Source of the DNA: Flavobacteriaceae bacterium UBA2765
Lineage (GTDB): Bacteria; Bacteroidota; Bacteroidia; Flavobacteriales; Flavobacteriaceae
Reading direction: 5' to 3'
DNA length: 36,726 nucleotides
Assembly (NCBI GenBank): GCA_002352665.1
Contig: DEIV01000136.1
Span: 1 to 36,726, forward strand
Made by a program: the position numbers and the translations under genes. A model generated the notes under the pieces. The model had not been told where the DNA came from and made no database searches. It saw nothing but the letters and a program-made list of their open reading frames with translations. Of the stretch, positions 1-7,753 are shown piece after piece; position 1 is the stretch's first letter, and the number at the start of each line of letters is the position of its first letter.

Positions 1-61
1 AAACCTTTAAAAAGCAAACTTAAGCCGTATAAAATTAATTGCTAGTACTCGCCTACTTACG

Positions 62-79
62 AAAATCCTAGCGGATTTT
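62..79. terminator. Short hairpin next to IS end
   Basis: A 7 bp perfect stem (AAAATCC / GGATTTT, loop TAGC) lies directly against the IS3-type inverted-repeat-like end that starts at 79. It could be the terminator of a gene left of the window or a structure belonging to the insertion element. Bases 1-61 show nothing else I can assign. Confidence 0.3.
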
Positions 80-289
80 GAACTGCCCCCAAAAAGTTAG
101 ACACTATTTGAGGGCATTTTTATGGGAAGAAAAGTCAAGTATAGTTATGAATTTAAACTTCGTTGCGTAAAACAGGTTTTAAATCATCATCAAACCCTTC
201 TCTGCAAGCCCAAAACCAAAAAAATACGGAGAATAAAACATCTAATCACCACAAATAATAGTGAGAATGTTTTTAAATGCGGAGAATAA
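79..289 (+). pseudogene. IS3-family element left end with truncated orfA
   Basis: The stretch from 79 reads TGAACTGCCCCCAAAAAGTT and continues to about 105. This resembles the terminal inverted repeat of IS3-family elements (IS150-like) common in Bacteroidota. An ATG at 122 then opens a frame beginning MGRKVKYSYEFKLRCVKQVL, the normal N-terminus of an IS3 orfA (helix-turn-helix) protein. After about 24 residues (near base 195) the sequence stops looking like transposase and runs into low-complexity Lys/Thr-rich codons until a stop at 287-289. The rest of orfA and all of orfB are missing, so this is a dead left end joined to foreign DNA carrying the Fic gene. The junction is inferred from loss of resemblance, not from a visible target duplication. 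Confidence 0.6.
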
Positions 290-322
290 CTATATATTTG
301 TCGCATATAAAGCGGAGAATAA
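227..322 (+). repeat. Three copies of CGGAGAATAA before the Fic gene
   Basis: The exact 10-mer CGGAGAATAA occurs at 227-236, 280-289 and 313-322, the last copy ending on the A of the Fic start codon. The second and third copies flank the probable promoter element at 293-300. They could be operator sites for autoregulation by the winged-helix end of the Fic protein, or remnants of repeated upstream segments acquired with the gene. Presence is seen directly; function is inference. Confidence 0.5.
293..300 (+). promoter_or_regulatory. Probable promoter -7 element of the Fic gene
   Basis: TATATTTG matches the Bacteroidota -7 consensus TAnnTTTG. It lies 21 nt before the ATG at 322 and inside the longer frame that could start at 277, which is why 322 was chosen as the start. 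Confidence 0.5.
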
Positions 323-1434
323 TGTTTAAACCCTATATACATCAAAAAGAGAATTGGCCAAATTTTGAATGGGATGATAAATCTTTAATTGATTTATTAA
401 GTGAAGTAAGAAACTTGCAAGGGAAAATTGTAGGGAAAATGGAAGCATTAGGATTTAATCTAAGAAATGAAGCCGTACTTGAAACCTTAACTCTTGACGT
501 AATAAAATCTACAGAAATTGAAGGAGAAATATTAAATGAAGAACAGGTTCGTTCCTCATTAGCAAAAAGGTTGGGAATACAAATTGAAAATTCTGTTTAT
601 TCCGAAAGAGATGTAGACGGAGTAGTTGATATGCTAATTAATGCGACACAGAAATTCAATAATGAATTATCAAAAGAAAGATTATTCGATTGGCACTTTT
701 CATTATTCCCAACAAGAAGAAGTGGAATGTGTAAAATAAAAGTTGGGAATTGGAGAAGTGACACAACAGAACCAATGCAAGTTGTCTCAGGAGCAATGGG
801 AAAAGAAAAAGTGCATTTTGAAGCACCAAATTCTAAATTGATAGAAAAGGAAATGAAGTTATTCTTGAATTGGATAAATTCAAACGAAAAAAATGAACCT
901 GTAATTAAAGCAGGAATAGCACATCTTTGGTTTATAACAATTCACCCTTTTGAAGATGGTAATGGAAGGATTTCAAGAGCAATCACAGATATGCTTTTAG
1001 CAAGGGCAGATGGAATTCCACAGAGATATTACAGTATGTCTTCACAGATAAGATTAGAACGAAAAGCATATTATGAAATATTAGAGAAAACACAACAAGG
1101 TAGTTTAGATGTTACTAATTGGTTAGTTTGGTTTTTAAATTGCTTATTGAATTCTATAAAATCGTCTGAAACTGTACTAAATAGAGTCTTATATAAACAC
1201 AAATTTTGGAATGCATACGCAACCGAAATACAAAACGAAAGACAAAAAAGAATGCTTAATAAATTATTGGATGGTTTCGCTGGAAAATTAACGACTTCAA
1301 AATGGGCAAAAATCAACAAATGTTCGCAAGATACAGCACTACGTGATATTCAATATTTAATTGAAAAGGGAATAATGCAAAAAGAAAATGCTGGTGGAAG
1401 AAGTACAAATTATGAATTAACAGAAATAGAATAG
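322..1434 (+). CDS. Fic family protein (DUF4172 N-terminus, class II self-inhibited, C-terminal winged helix)
   Basis: Fic enzymes usually transfer AMP (or another phosphate-containing group) from a nucleotide to a Ser/Thr/Tyr hydroxyl of a target protein. The 370-residue protein (from the ATG at 322) starts with the DUF4172/Fic_N type sequence YIHQKENWPNFEW, carries the N-terminal inhibitory motif S63-x3-E67-G68 (STEIEG), which marks a class II Fic whose own helix blocks the ATP site, and has the full catalytic loop HPFEDGNGR at 208-216. The C-terminus (about 320-370) reads as a winged-helix DNA-binding domain. All catalytic residues are intact. An in-frame ATG at 277 exists but lies upstream of the likely promoter element. 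No separate antitoxin gene is adjacent, as expected for class II. The gene sits between two dead IS fragments, which suggests acquisition by transfer. Target unknown. Confidence 0.88.
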   Translation: MFKPYIHQKENWPNFEWDDKSLIDLLSEVRNLQGKIVGKMEALGFNLRNEAVLETLTLDVIKSTEIEGEILNEEQVRSSLAKRLGIQIENSVYSERDVDGVVDMLINATQKFNNELSKERLFDWHFSLFPTRRSGMCKIKVGNWRSDTTEPMQVVSGAMGKEKVHFEAPNSKLIEKEMKLFLNWINSNEKNEPVIKAGIAHLWFITIHPFEDGNGRISRAITDMLLARADGIPQRYYSMSSQIRLERKAYYEILEKTQQGSLDVTNWLVWFLNCLLNSIKSSETVLNRVLYKHKFWNAYATEIQNERQKRMLNKLLDGFAGKLTTSKWAKINKCSQDTALRDIQYLIEKGIMQKENAGGRSTNYELTEIE

Positions 1435-1547
1435 CCAGCAGAGAACAACGTATGATAAAGTAATGATTACTAATGGTAGCATTTATAATAAAGGCAATCA
1501 CAAGGTAAAAACATTACAGAACCAAAGCTTGTAAACATTATATTATT

Positions 1548-1946
1548 AGAGACCTATGTACAAGCAATAAAAATGGTCGACTTATTGAAGGAGTATATAT
1601 CAAGAAAGTTTAGAAAATAATGAAAAAAGGGTAAATCAAGATCCTGACTATTATCGTTTAAGACAACAGATAACAGAACATCAATTCGGAAAGCTAAAGC
1701 GTCAATGGGGCTTTACTTATACCTTAATGAAAGCAAAATGTACTCTCTGAGGTTTATCTTTGTTTTAGTGTGTACAATTTAATCAAAATTTCTAAAATTC
1801 TAGGCTCTGAAAACTTAAAAAAGAGACTAAAAAGCCTTTATGCCATTATTTTAACCAAAACAGATCCATTTAAAGCCCTTTTAAGGTCTCAAAAATATAT
1901 TGAAAAGTTTTTGGTTAACTCATCATCTTTAATAAAAATGGCCTAA
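1548..1946 (+). pseudogene. Decayed IS1182-like transposase, C-terminal remnant
   Basis: This gene-poor stretch (1435-2029) holds the end of a transposase broken over three frames. Frame one (1548 to about 1600) reads RDLCTSNKNGRLIEGVY; frame two (about 1601-1727) contains NPDYYRLRQQ-like and TEHQFGKLKRQWGFTYTLMK blocks; frame three (about 1740-1946) reads VLSEVYLCFSVYNLIKISKIL and ends at TAA 1944-1946. These blocks follow the order of IS1182-type transposases, with the glutamate of EHQFG the likely last residue of the DDE triad. At least two frameshifts and loss of the N-terminal half make it nonfunctional. No terminal inverted repeat is recognisable. Bases 1435-1547 show nothing assignable. 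Confidence 0.7.
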
Positions 1947-1979
1947 AACATCCTATTTAATCCTAAATTATCTATTTTT

Positions 1980-1996
1980 AACCCTACAATAGGGTT
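1980..1996. promoter_or_regulatory. Perfect palindrome upstream of Crp/Fnr-like gene
   Basis: AACCCTA CAA TAGGGTT: 7 bp arms with a 3 nt spacer, 33 nt before the ATG at 2030. It could be an operator for the adjacent Crp/Fnr-type regulator or a small terminator for whatever lies to the left. There is no T-tract after it, which favours an operator. Confidence 0.4.
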
Positions 1997-2029
1997 GAGG
2001 TAAAGTCACTTGTTCTAGCCAATTAAAAA

Positions 2030-2614
2030 ATGAAAAAAAACTTTATAAAATATTGTCAATCTTTGGTTGCATTTTCAGAAAGTGAAATTGCTACTATTAA
2101 AGATTATTTTATTACATCTACTATCAATAAAAAAGATTACCTATTACAAGAAAATGAAGTTTGCGATTTTATTGCTTTTATCGAAGAAGGCTCTATTAGA
2201 CATTTTCATATTAAAGATGGTAACCAAATAACCTGTGACTTATCTTTGGATAATAATTTTATTACAGAGTTCTCAAGTTTTAATAATGGTTCTAAAAGTT
2301 ATATATCATTTCAGGCTTTAGAAGATACAAAGTTGCACATTATCAAAAAGAACAAACTATCTGAACTATATAAAATAAACCCTAAATACGAAATATTAGG
2401 TAGAAAAATAGCGGAAAAAGTTGCTATGAGAAATACAGATATTGCAATGTCGTTAGCATCAAGTAAACCTGAAACTCGCTATAAGGAATTGTTAAAAGAA
2501 AACCCCGAAATTTTTCAAAGAGTACAACAAAAATATATTGCAAACTTCTTAGGTATCACACCTGAAAGTTTAAGTAGAATTAGGAAAAGAATTCTACTCG
2601 ACGAAATTTCTTAA
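2030..2614 (+). CDS. Crp/Fnr family transcriptional regulator
   Basis: 194 residues, the usual length for Bacteroidota Crp/Fnr-type regulators. Residues about 25-115 form a cyclic-nucleotide-binding-like beta-roll (YLLQENEVCDFIAFIEEGSI, then DLSLDNNFITEFSSF), followed by a dimer helix and a C-terminal helix-turn-helix (QQKYIANFLGITPESLSRIR, about 166-185). No N-terminal Cys cluster of the kind that binds Fe-S in FNR is visible, so the signal is unknown. A perfect palindrome 33 nt upstream may be its own operator. The next gene, a secreted TPR protein, has its own promoter-like element, so the two need not be one operon. Function beyond DNA-binding regulator is not deducible. Confidence 0.85.
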   Translation: MKKNFIKYCQSLVAFSESEIATIKDYFITSTINKKDYLLQENEVCDFIAFIEEGSIRHFHIKDGNQITCDLSLDNNFITEFSSFNNGSKSYISFQALEDTKLHIIKKNKLSELYKINPKYEILGRKIAEKVAMRNTDIAMSLASSKPETRYKELLKENPEIFQRVQQKYIANFLGITPESLSRIRKRILLDEIS

Positions 2615-2647
2615 CTTAAGTCAACGTTTTTTACTCCCTAATGAATG

Positions 2648-2655
2648 TAATTTTG
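2648..2655 (+). promoter_or_regulatory. Probable promoter -7 element of the TPR gene
   Basis: TAATTTTG matches TAnnTTTG and lies 21 nt before the ATG at 2677. It argues against the upstream in-frame ATG at 2641. Confidence 0.45.
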
Positions 2656-2676
2656 TTTCATCAAAAAAATAAAAAG

Positions 2677-3468
2677 ATGAAATATATATTATTAATATTA
2701 GGAATTACAGTTATGACAACAAATACAAATGCACAGAAACTAAATCCGGAAAAAATAGCAAAATATGAAATTATATTGGATGATGTAATGGAAATTATTG
2801 GCAGAGATTTAGTGAAATATAAATTAAAAGAAGTTGAAAAGGACTATCAGGATCATCCAACTGAAATAAACAAAGTTAGACTAGGATTAATTTACCACGA
2901 AGTTGCACTAAACTTGACTTTTTTCTATAAAACAAAAGAATTTTCAGGCTATGCTCAAAAAAGTTTTGATATTCTCACAGAACTTCAAAACAATAAAAAC
3001 ACGACACCAGAACTGTTATTATTTGTTGAGACTTATAAAGCATCTGCACTTTCACTTGTTAGCGGGGAAACGAGAAAATTAAAGCAATTAGGTAAAGCCT
3101 TTGATTTATTTAAAGATGCTATAAATAAATATGCAAATTTATCACCAAGGCCAGAGTTTATGCGAGGTAGTGTTGCCGAAAACCTATCTTGGCTTTTGTG
3201 GAAAAAGAAGAAATTTGCAAAAATTGATTTTCAATCAATAATAGAAAAACAAGAAAATAATAAAAATTATGCAGGCTTTAGATTATTAAGTTTTACTTAT
3301 TGGGGTTGGGCTAGAGCATACAAATCAAAAAAATATAGAAAACAAGCAATAATTTACTTAGAAAAAGCAATTAAAATAGACCCTGAATATAAGGCTGGTA
3401 GGAAAAGAGCTGAAGAATTAAGAGATGAATATCTTTTCAATAAAAAAAATGAAATGAAAATTGATTAA
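2677..3468 (+). CDS. Secreted TPR-repeat protein of unknown function
   Basis: The 263-residue product starts with a clear signal peptide (MKYILLILGITVMTTNTNA followed by Q), so it is probably periplasmic or outer-membrane associated. An in-frame ATG at 2641 would add 12 polar residues ahead of the signal peptide and is less likely. The body is helical; the last ~60 residues (GWARAYKSKKYRKQAIIYLE then KAIKIDPEYKAGR) are a recognisable tetratricopeptide repeat, and earlier helices about 75-160 look like degenerate repeats. TPR proteins usually mediate protein-protein contacts. I do not recognise a specific family. It is followed by the first copy of the 60 bp hairpin repeat, which may act as its terminator. 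Confidence 0.7.
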   Translation: MKYILLILGITVMTTNTNAQKLNPEKIAKYEIILDDVMEIIGRDLVKYKLKEVEKDYQDHPTEINKVRLGLIYHEVALNLTFFYKTKEFSGYAQKSFDILTELQNNKNTTPELLLFVETYKASALSLVSGETRKLKQLGKAFDLFKDAINKYANLSPRPEFMRGSVAENLSWLLWKKKKFAKIDFQSIIEKQENNKNYAGFRLLSFTYWGWARAYKSKKYRKQAIIYLEKAIKIDPEYKAGRKRAEELRDEYLFNKKNEMKID

Positions 3469-3495
3469 AAACGAAGGTAGAACAAAAACTGTGGT

Positions 3496-3555
3496 AAAAA
3501 CAATTCAACCTTAAAGATGTAAAATCATATCCTAAATCTTTAAGATTGTTTAAAC
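3496..3555. repeat. ~60 bp imperfect hairpin repeat, copy 1
   Basis: This copy and the one at 4421-4481 differ by only a few bases and one indel. Each folds into a long hairpin: arms built on CTTAAAGATGTA and ATCTTTAAG, extended outward by AACAAT and ATTGTT. This copy lies after the TPR gene stop. The pair brackets the LprI-like gene, so the segment 3496-4481 has the look of a gene cassette or a duplicated terminator. The ends do not fit the integron attC consensus GTTRRRY. Confidence 0.6.
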
Positions 3556-3615
3556 CCAGATAGACATAATAAATAGTATTTATTTACTATCTCTAGTTAT
3601 AAATTTTAGCTGTAA

Positions 3616-3627
3616 AATGTATACATT
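3616..3627. promoter_or_regulatory. 12 bp perfect palindrome upstream of LprI-like gene
   Basis: AATGTATACATT, 66 nt before the ATG at 3693; a possible operator. An imperfect ACCAC/GTGGT hairpin follows at 3643-3658. No TAnnTTTG element was found before 3693. Confidence 0.2.
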
Positions 3628-3692
3628 GCATATATAAAAGATACCACTACAATGTGGTTATATTAATATTGACAACAAGCTAAAAAACAACA

Positions 3693-4420
3693 ATGAAACA
3701 CTTATTAATCTTTATTATTCTAGCTTTAAGTTTGAACTGTTTTTCGCAAACTCAAGCAGAAATGTACAAAGAAGCCTATGCTGAATTGAATAAATCTAAC
3801 AAGCAACTAAATGAAATTTATCAAACAACTTTATCTAAGTATAAATCCGACACAATCTTTGTTCAGAATTTAAAAAAGTCTCAACGAATTTGGACACAAT
3901 TCCGTGATGCTGAAATGGAAATAAAATATCCTAATTATCAAAAAAAATCTACGGTTCTATTCAGCCGACTTGTGAAGTATTTTATTTAAAGAAATTGACT
4001 AACAAACGAATTGAAACTCTAAAAAAATGGATTAGCGGAACAGAAGAAGGAGACGTTTGCAGCGGTTCAGTAAAAATAATTGAGGATATCGATTCTCAAT
4101 ATATGGGAAAGGCATATATCAAAAATGATGGTTCTATTTTGATGACCACCAATATGAAAAAAGACCATAGGATTTTCGGCTATAAAAAGAAAGATGTTTA
4201 CTCAACGAAAATGATTCTATTATCAACTTTTACAAGTGAAGTTGAAAACAATCCATTTAATTGTACATATGGAGCATTTTACGACACAAATGGAATGGCA
4301 GATTTGAAATTAAAATATTTAGCCACTGAAGATAATTTTTTGAGGATTGAGATAAACATAGAAAGTAAAACCATTGATGAAGTTTATATGCTAAAAAAAT
4401 GGTTTGAATTTGAGAAGTAA
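3693..4420 (+). pseudogene. LprI-like (DUF1311) secreted protein gene with a frameshift at an A8 run
   Basis: The first frame (3693-3989) gives a signal peptide (MKHLLIFIILALSLNCFSQ) and the first half of a DUF1311/LprI domain (LKKSQRIWTQFRDAEMEIKY, about residues 60-79). Directly after an A8 run (about 3940-3947) it loses the family pattern and stops. The other frame continues it exactly: IYGSIQPTCEVFYLKKLTNK, then RIETLKKWISGTEEGDVCSG, the standard end of the domain with both conserved cysteines, followed by ~110 residues of an unrecognised C-terminal region to 4420. A single missing A restores one ~241-residue protein. LprI-type proteins are known as lysozyme inhibitors. The shift could be a real mutation, a sequencing error in the homopolymer, phase variation, or slippage on A AAA AAA. 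A separate start at the TTG of 3995 is unlikely because it would split the domain. Confidence 0.75.
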
Positions 4421-4481
4421 AAAAACAATTAAATCTTAAAGATGTAAGCCTTATATCCTACATCTTTAAGATTGTTTAAAC
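4421..4481. repeat. ~60 bp imperfect hairpin repeat, copy 2 (also a terminator between lprI-like gene and trxA)
   Basis: Second copy of the 3496-3555 element, here with a better stem: TCTTAAAGATGTA pairs with TACATCTTTAAGA around a ~12 nt loop, and outer AACAAT pairs with ATTGTT. It fills the whole gap between two convergent genes and so probably terminates both. Confidence 0.6.
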
Positions 4482-4841
4482 TTATTTTTTTACACCCAAA
4501 ACATCTTCAATTATTTTTTCTAATTGATCCTTTGGTAATGCTCCTTGAGCCATTTGAGGTTGTTCATTGGCAGGGCAAAACAGCATAGAAGGAATACTTC
4601 TAATAGCAAAAGCAGCTGAAAGCTCTTGTTCTTTCTCAGTATCTACCTTATAAATATTTATTTTCCCCTTGTACTCATTACTTAATTCTTCTAAAACAGG
4701 AGCCACCATTTTACATGGGCCGCACCAGTCTGCATAAAAATCAATAATACAAGGTACATCACCTTCAAACTTCCATTCTTTATTTTTTTCGAAATTAAAA
4801 ACCTTCTCTAAAAAAGTTTCTTTTGTTAATAATTCTGTCAT
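4482..4841 (-). CDS. trxA: Thioredoxin
   Basis: Thioredoxins reduce disulfides in cytoplasmic proteins and are recharged by thioredoxin reductase. The 119-residue protein has the active site W39-C40-G41-P42-C43 inside DFYADWCGPCKMVAPVLEEL and the cis-proline loop RSIPS (P85). No signal peptide is seen, so it acts in the cytoplasm. It ends against the hairpin repeat at 4421-4481 and is transcribed divergently from the DoxX-like gene. Upstream (4842-5153) there is no full TAnnTTTG match on this strand; the closest are TCACTTTG and TAACTTTA, each one base off. Length and motif are standard for the family. Confidence 0.93.
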   Translation of the reverse strand: MTELLTKETFLEKVFNFEKNKEWKFEGDVPCIIDFYADWCGPCKMVAPVLEELSNEYKGKINIYKVDTEKEQELSAAFAIRSIPSMLFCPANEQPQMAQGALPKDQLEKIIEDVLGVKK

Positions 4842-5153
4842 TTTTTATGTTTTTGTTATTTTATTTTAAAGCAATAACTATTCCGTTATTTTCACCCGAC
4901 AAAGTGACACATTTTAATAATAATTTATTGCTACTAAAGTTACATTTAAAAATTTAATGTAGTAAACTTACATTATTATTATTTTTAACCTTGTCATATT
5001 AAATAATCAGCTGTGGCCTGAACAACAATCAGTTTATCTTAAAATAGCAAAAAGTATATGCTACAAGTAAATTTTTAATATAAGAATAGAAATATGTTAT
5101 ATTTTAGTAACTTGTACGTCAAAGTAACTAATATTAACCTTAAAACATTAATT
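4842..5153. other. AT-rich divergent intergenic region, no gene seen
   Basis: The 312 bp between divergent trxA and the DoxX-like gene contain no convincing ORF. An imperfect inverted repeat (GTTACATT about 4937 and AATGTAG about 4957) may be regulatory for either gene. No strong promoter consensus is present for either direction. Confidence 0.4.
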
Positions 5154-5522
5154 ATGAACTCAAAAGTTACCATGGTATTGCGAATCATATTAGCCATACC
5201 TTTATTAGTATTTGGACTTAATAAATTTCTACACTTCATACCTATGGATGCTCCACCAACGGGCAGTTTTATGGATGCCTTAATACAGACCGGATATATG
5301 ATGCCACTAATTGCCATTTCAGAAATAATACCCGGATTGCTGTTATTAATTAACAAATGGGTGGGGCTTGCTTTAGTATGGCTAGTACCTATTTCTGTAA
5401 ATATTATTATTTTTCATATGAAATTTGATATGTCAAGCATTGCCCCTGCTGCTTTAATAGCCATATTAAATCTAGTATTAATTTATGCCTATTGGGGTAA
5501 ATTTAAGACCTTATTTAATTAA
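5154..5522 (+). CDS. DoxX-like small integral membrane protein
   Basis: 122 residues from the ATG at 5154, with four hydrophobic helices (about 5-25, 45-65, 70-90, 95-117). The overall layout, with an N-terminal LRIILAIPLLVFGLNKFLHF segment and a GYM..LIAISEIIPGLLLLI segment, is that of DoxX/DoxD-like membrane proteins. An in-frame ATG at 5094 would prepend 20 residues that do not belong to the family, so the later start is preferred. Roles for this family range from quinone-linked redox to stress protection, and no specific function can be given here. A strong terminator follows at 5545-5566, making this a single-gene unit. Confidence 0.75.
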   Translation: MNSKVTMVLRIILAIPLLVFGLNKFLHFIPMDAPPTGSFMDALIQTGYMMPLIAISEIIPGLLLLINKWVGLALVWLVPISVNIIIFHMKFDMSSIAPAALIAILNLVLIYAYWGKFKTLFN

Positions 5523-5544
5523 TAAAACGATAACATAATACAAA

Positions 5545-5573
5545 GGCATATCTTTTTAGATATGCCTTTTTTT
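5545..5573 (+). terminator. Rho-independent terminator after DoxX-like gene
   Basis: Stem GGCATATC / GATATGCC (5545-5552 with 5559-5566), 6 nt T-rich loop, followed by T7. Confidence 0.85.
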
Positions 5574-5576
5574 ATT

Positions 5577-5584
5577 TATTTTTG
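5577..5584 (+). promoter_or_regulatory. Probable promoter -7 element of prolyl oligopeptidase gene
   Basis: TATTTTTG fits TAnnTTTG, sits between the terminator and the ATG at 5611, leaving a leader of about 20 nt. It overlaps a T-rich stretch, so chance is possible. Confidence 0.4.
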
Positions 5585-5610
5585 TTACCTTAATATCAAA
5601 TGCTCTAATT

Positions 5611-7746
5611 ATGAAAAAACTCGTTTTTTTAATATTAATATCCCTCCTTATTACAACCATTAAATCCAACGCTCAAAATCAAATGAACATTCAATATCCT
5701 GAAACCAAAAAAGTTGATACCGTTGATATTTATTTTGATACAGAAGTAAAAGACCCTTACCGTTGGTTAGAAGATGATATGTCTGATGAAACCGGCAGTT
5801 GGGTAGCTGCTCAAAATAAAGTAACTTTTAATTATCTAGAACAAATTCCTTATCGAAGTGAGCTTAAAAAACGATTAGAAAAATTATGGAATTACGAAAA
5901 ATATTCTGCTCCATTCAAAGAAGGTGATTATACTTATTTCTATAAAAATGATGGCCTGCAAAATCAATATGTTGTTTATCGTCAAAAAGATAATGAAGCC
6001 CCTGAAGTATTTTTAGATCCTAATACTTTTTCGAAAGATGGTACTACTTCATTATCTAATTTATCTTTCTCTAAAAATGGTAAATTGGCTGCTTATTCAA
6101 TTTCTGAAGGTGGTTCAGATTGGAGAAAAGTAATTGTATTAGACGCCATTACGAAAGAAATAAAAGAAGACACACTTATAGATGTTAAATTTAGTGGCCT
6201 TTCTTGGAAAGCAAATGACGGTTTTTATTATTCTAGCTATGATAAGCCTAAGGGCAGTGAACTCTCGGCTAAGACCGATCAACATAAATTATATTATCAT
6301 AAATTAGGGACTACTCAAGAAGAGGATCAATTGATTTTTGGTGGTACTGTAGATCAAAAAAATAGATATGTAGGTGGTAATGTTACTGAAGATGATCGTT
6401 ATTTAGTTATTTCCGCCTCCACTTCTACTTCTGGAAATAAATTATTTATCAAAGACCTACAAAATACAAACGGTGAACTAATTACTGTAATTGACAATTA
6501 CGATACCGATAGTTTCGTGTTGGATAATATAGATAGTAAACTGTATATAGTTACTAATCTTAATGCTCCTAATAAAAAAATTATTACTGTTGAAGCATCA
6601 AATCCTATGTCTGAAAACTGGAAGGATTTTATACCGGAAACTAAAAATGTATTGAGTCCAAAAACAGGTGCTGGATATATTTTTGCCGAATATATGGTAG
6701 ATGCTATTTCTAAGGTTTTTCAATATGAAATGGATGGTACATTGGTAAGAGAAATTAAACAACCTGGTGTAGGGAGTATTGGGGGATTTTCAGGTAAAAA
6801 AGAAGATAAAGAACTTTATTTCGGATTTACAAACTATACCAACCCTTACACTATCTATAAATTCGAACCAACATCAGGGAATTATAAAGTTTATAAGAAA
6901 CCCAGTATTAATGATTTTGATAGTAATGATTACGAATCTAAACAAGTTTTTTACACTTCTAAAGATGGAACAAAAATACCAATGATCATAACCCATAAAA
7001 AAGGTATAGCTTTAAATGGTAAAAATCCAACATTACTTTACGGTTATGGTGGATTCAATATAAGTTTAACGCCTGGTTTTAGCATTGGCAATACAGTTTG
7101 GATGGAGCAAGGTGGTGTTTACGCGGTACCTAATTTACGCGGTGGTGGCGAATATGGTAAAGCTTGGCATGATGCGGGTACAAAGCTGCAAAAACAAAAT
7201 GTATTTGATGATTTTATAGCTGCAGCTGAATATTTAATTGAAAATAAATATACCTCATCAGATTACCTCGCAATTCGAGGTGGTTCTAATGGTGGACTGT
7301 TAGTTGGTGCTGTTATGACACAAAGACCTGATCTCATGAAAGTAGCATTGCCGGCAGTTGGGGTTTTAGATATGTTGCGTTACCATACTTTTACCGCTGG
7401 TGCGGGATGGGCTTATGACTATGGAACTTCTGAACAAAGTAAAGAAATGTTTGAATATATTAAAGGATACTCTCCTCTACACAATATAAAAGAAGGTATT
7501 GAATATCCGGCTACATTAGTAACAACAGGAGATCATGATGACAGGGTTGTACCTGCTCATAGTTTTAAATTTGCGGCGGAACTACAATCAAATCAAAAAG
7601 GAAATAATCCTACTTTGATTAGAATTGAAACCAATGCAGGTCATGGTGCCGGAACTCCCGTGGCTAAAACTATTGAACAATATGCTGATATATTTGGATT
7701 TACCTTATATAACATGGGTATTAAAACGTTAAATACATCTAATTAA
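5611..7746 (+). CDS. Prolyl oligopeptidase (peptidase family S9A), secreted
   Basis: S9A enzymes cut short peptides after proline. The 711-residue protein has an N-terminal signal peptide (MKKLVFLILISLLITTIKSNA), a beta-propeller region (about 85-430) and a C-terminal alpha/beta-hydrolase domain. The catalytic triad is complete: Ser559 in RGGSNGG, Asp643 in DHDDRV and His678 in NAGHGAG, matching the spacing of porcine POP (554/641/680). The start of the mature protein (PETKKVDTVDIYFDTEVKDP then YRWLEDD) is the usual family N-terminus. The export signal suggests a periplasmic role in peptide scavenging. It is followed after 7 nt by a small membrane-protein gene, probably co-transcribed. Confidence 0.95.
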   Translation: MKKLVFLILISLLITTIKSNAQNQMNIQYPETKKVDTVDIYFDTEVKDPYRWLEDDMSDETGSWVAAQNKVTFNYLEQIPYRSELKKRLEKLWNYEKYSAPFKEGDYTYFYKNDGLQNQYVVYRQKDNEAPEVFLDPNTFSKDGTTSLSNLSFSKNGKLAAYSISEGGSDWRKVIVLDAITKEIKEDTLIDVKFSGLSWKANDGFYYSSYDKPKGSELSAKTDQHKLYYHKLGTTQEEDQLIFGGTVDQKNRYVGGNVTEDDRYLVISASTSTSGNKLFIKDLQNTNGELITVIDNYDTDSFVLDNIDSKLYIVTNLNAPNKKIITVEASNPMSENWKDFIPETKNVLSPKTGAGYIFAEYMVDAISKVFQYEMDGTLVREIKQPGVGSIGGFSGKKEDKELYFGFTNYTNPYTIYKFEPTSGNYKVYKKPSINDFDSNDYESKQVFYTSKDGTKIPMIITHKKGIALNGKNPTLLYGYGGFNISLTPGFSIGNTVWMEQGGVYAVPNLRGGGEYGKAWHDAGTKLQKQNVFDDFIAAAEYLIENKYTSSDYLAIRGGSNGGLLVGAVMTQRPDLMKVALPAVGVLDMLRYHTFTAGAGWAYDYGTSEQSKEMFEYIKGYSPLHNIKEGIEYPATLVTTGDHDDRVVPAHSFKFAAELQSNQKGNNPTLIRIETNAGHGAGTPVAKTIEQYADIFGFTLYNMGIKTLNTSN

Positions 7747-7753
7747 GAGGCAT

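Noticed and set aside
277..321. Upstream ATG for the Fic gene adding 15 residues
   Set aside because: It lies before the probable promoter element at 293-300 and adds residues outside the DUF4172 domain.
3995..4420. Independent gene starting at TTG 3995
   Set aside because: Homology to DUF1311 begins upstream of the TTG in the same frame, so this is the second half of a frameshifted gene.
3496..4481. Integron attC sites around the LprI-like gene
   Set aside because: The hairpin ends do not carry GTTRRRY/RYYYAAC cores and no integrase is in the window.
4937..4965. Shared regulator site based on AATGTA/TACATT motifs before trxA, lprI-like gene and rseP
   Set aside because: Spacing and arms differ at each place and such words are frequent by chance in this base composition.
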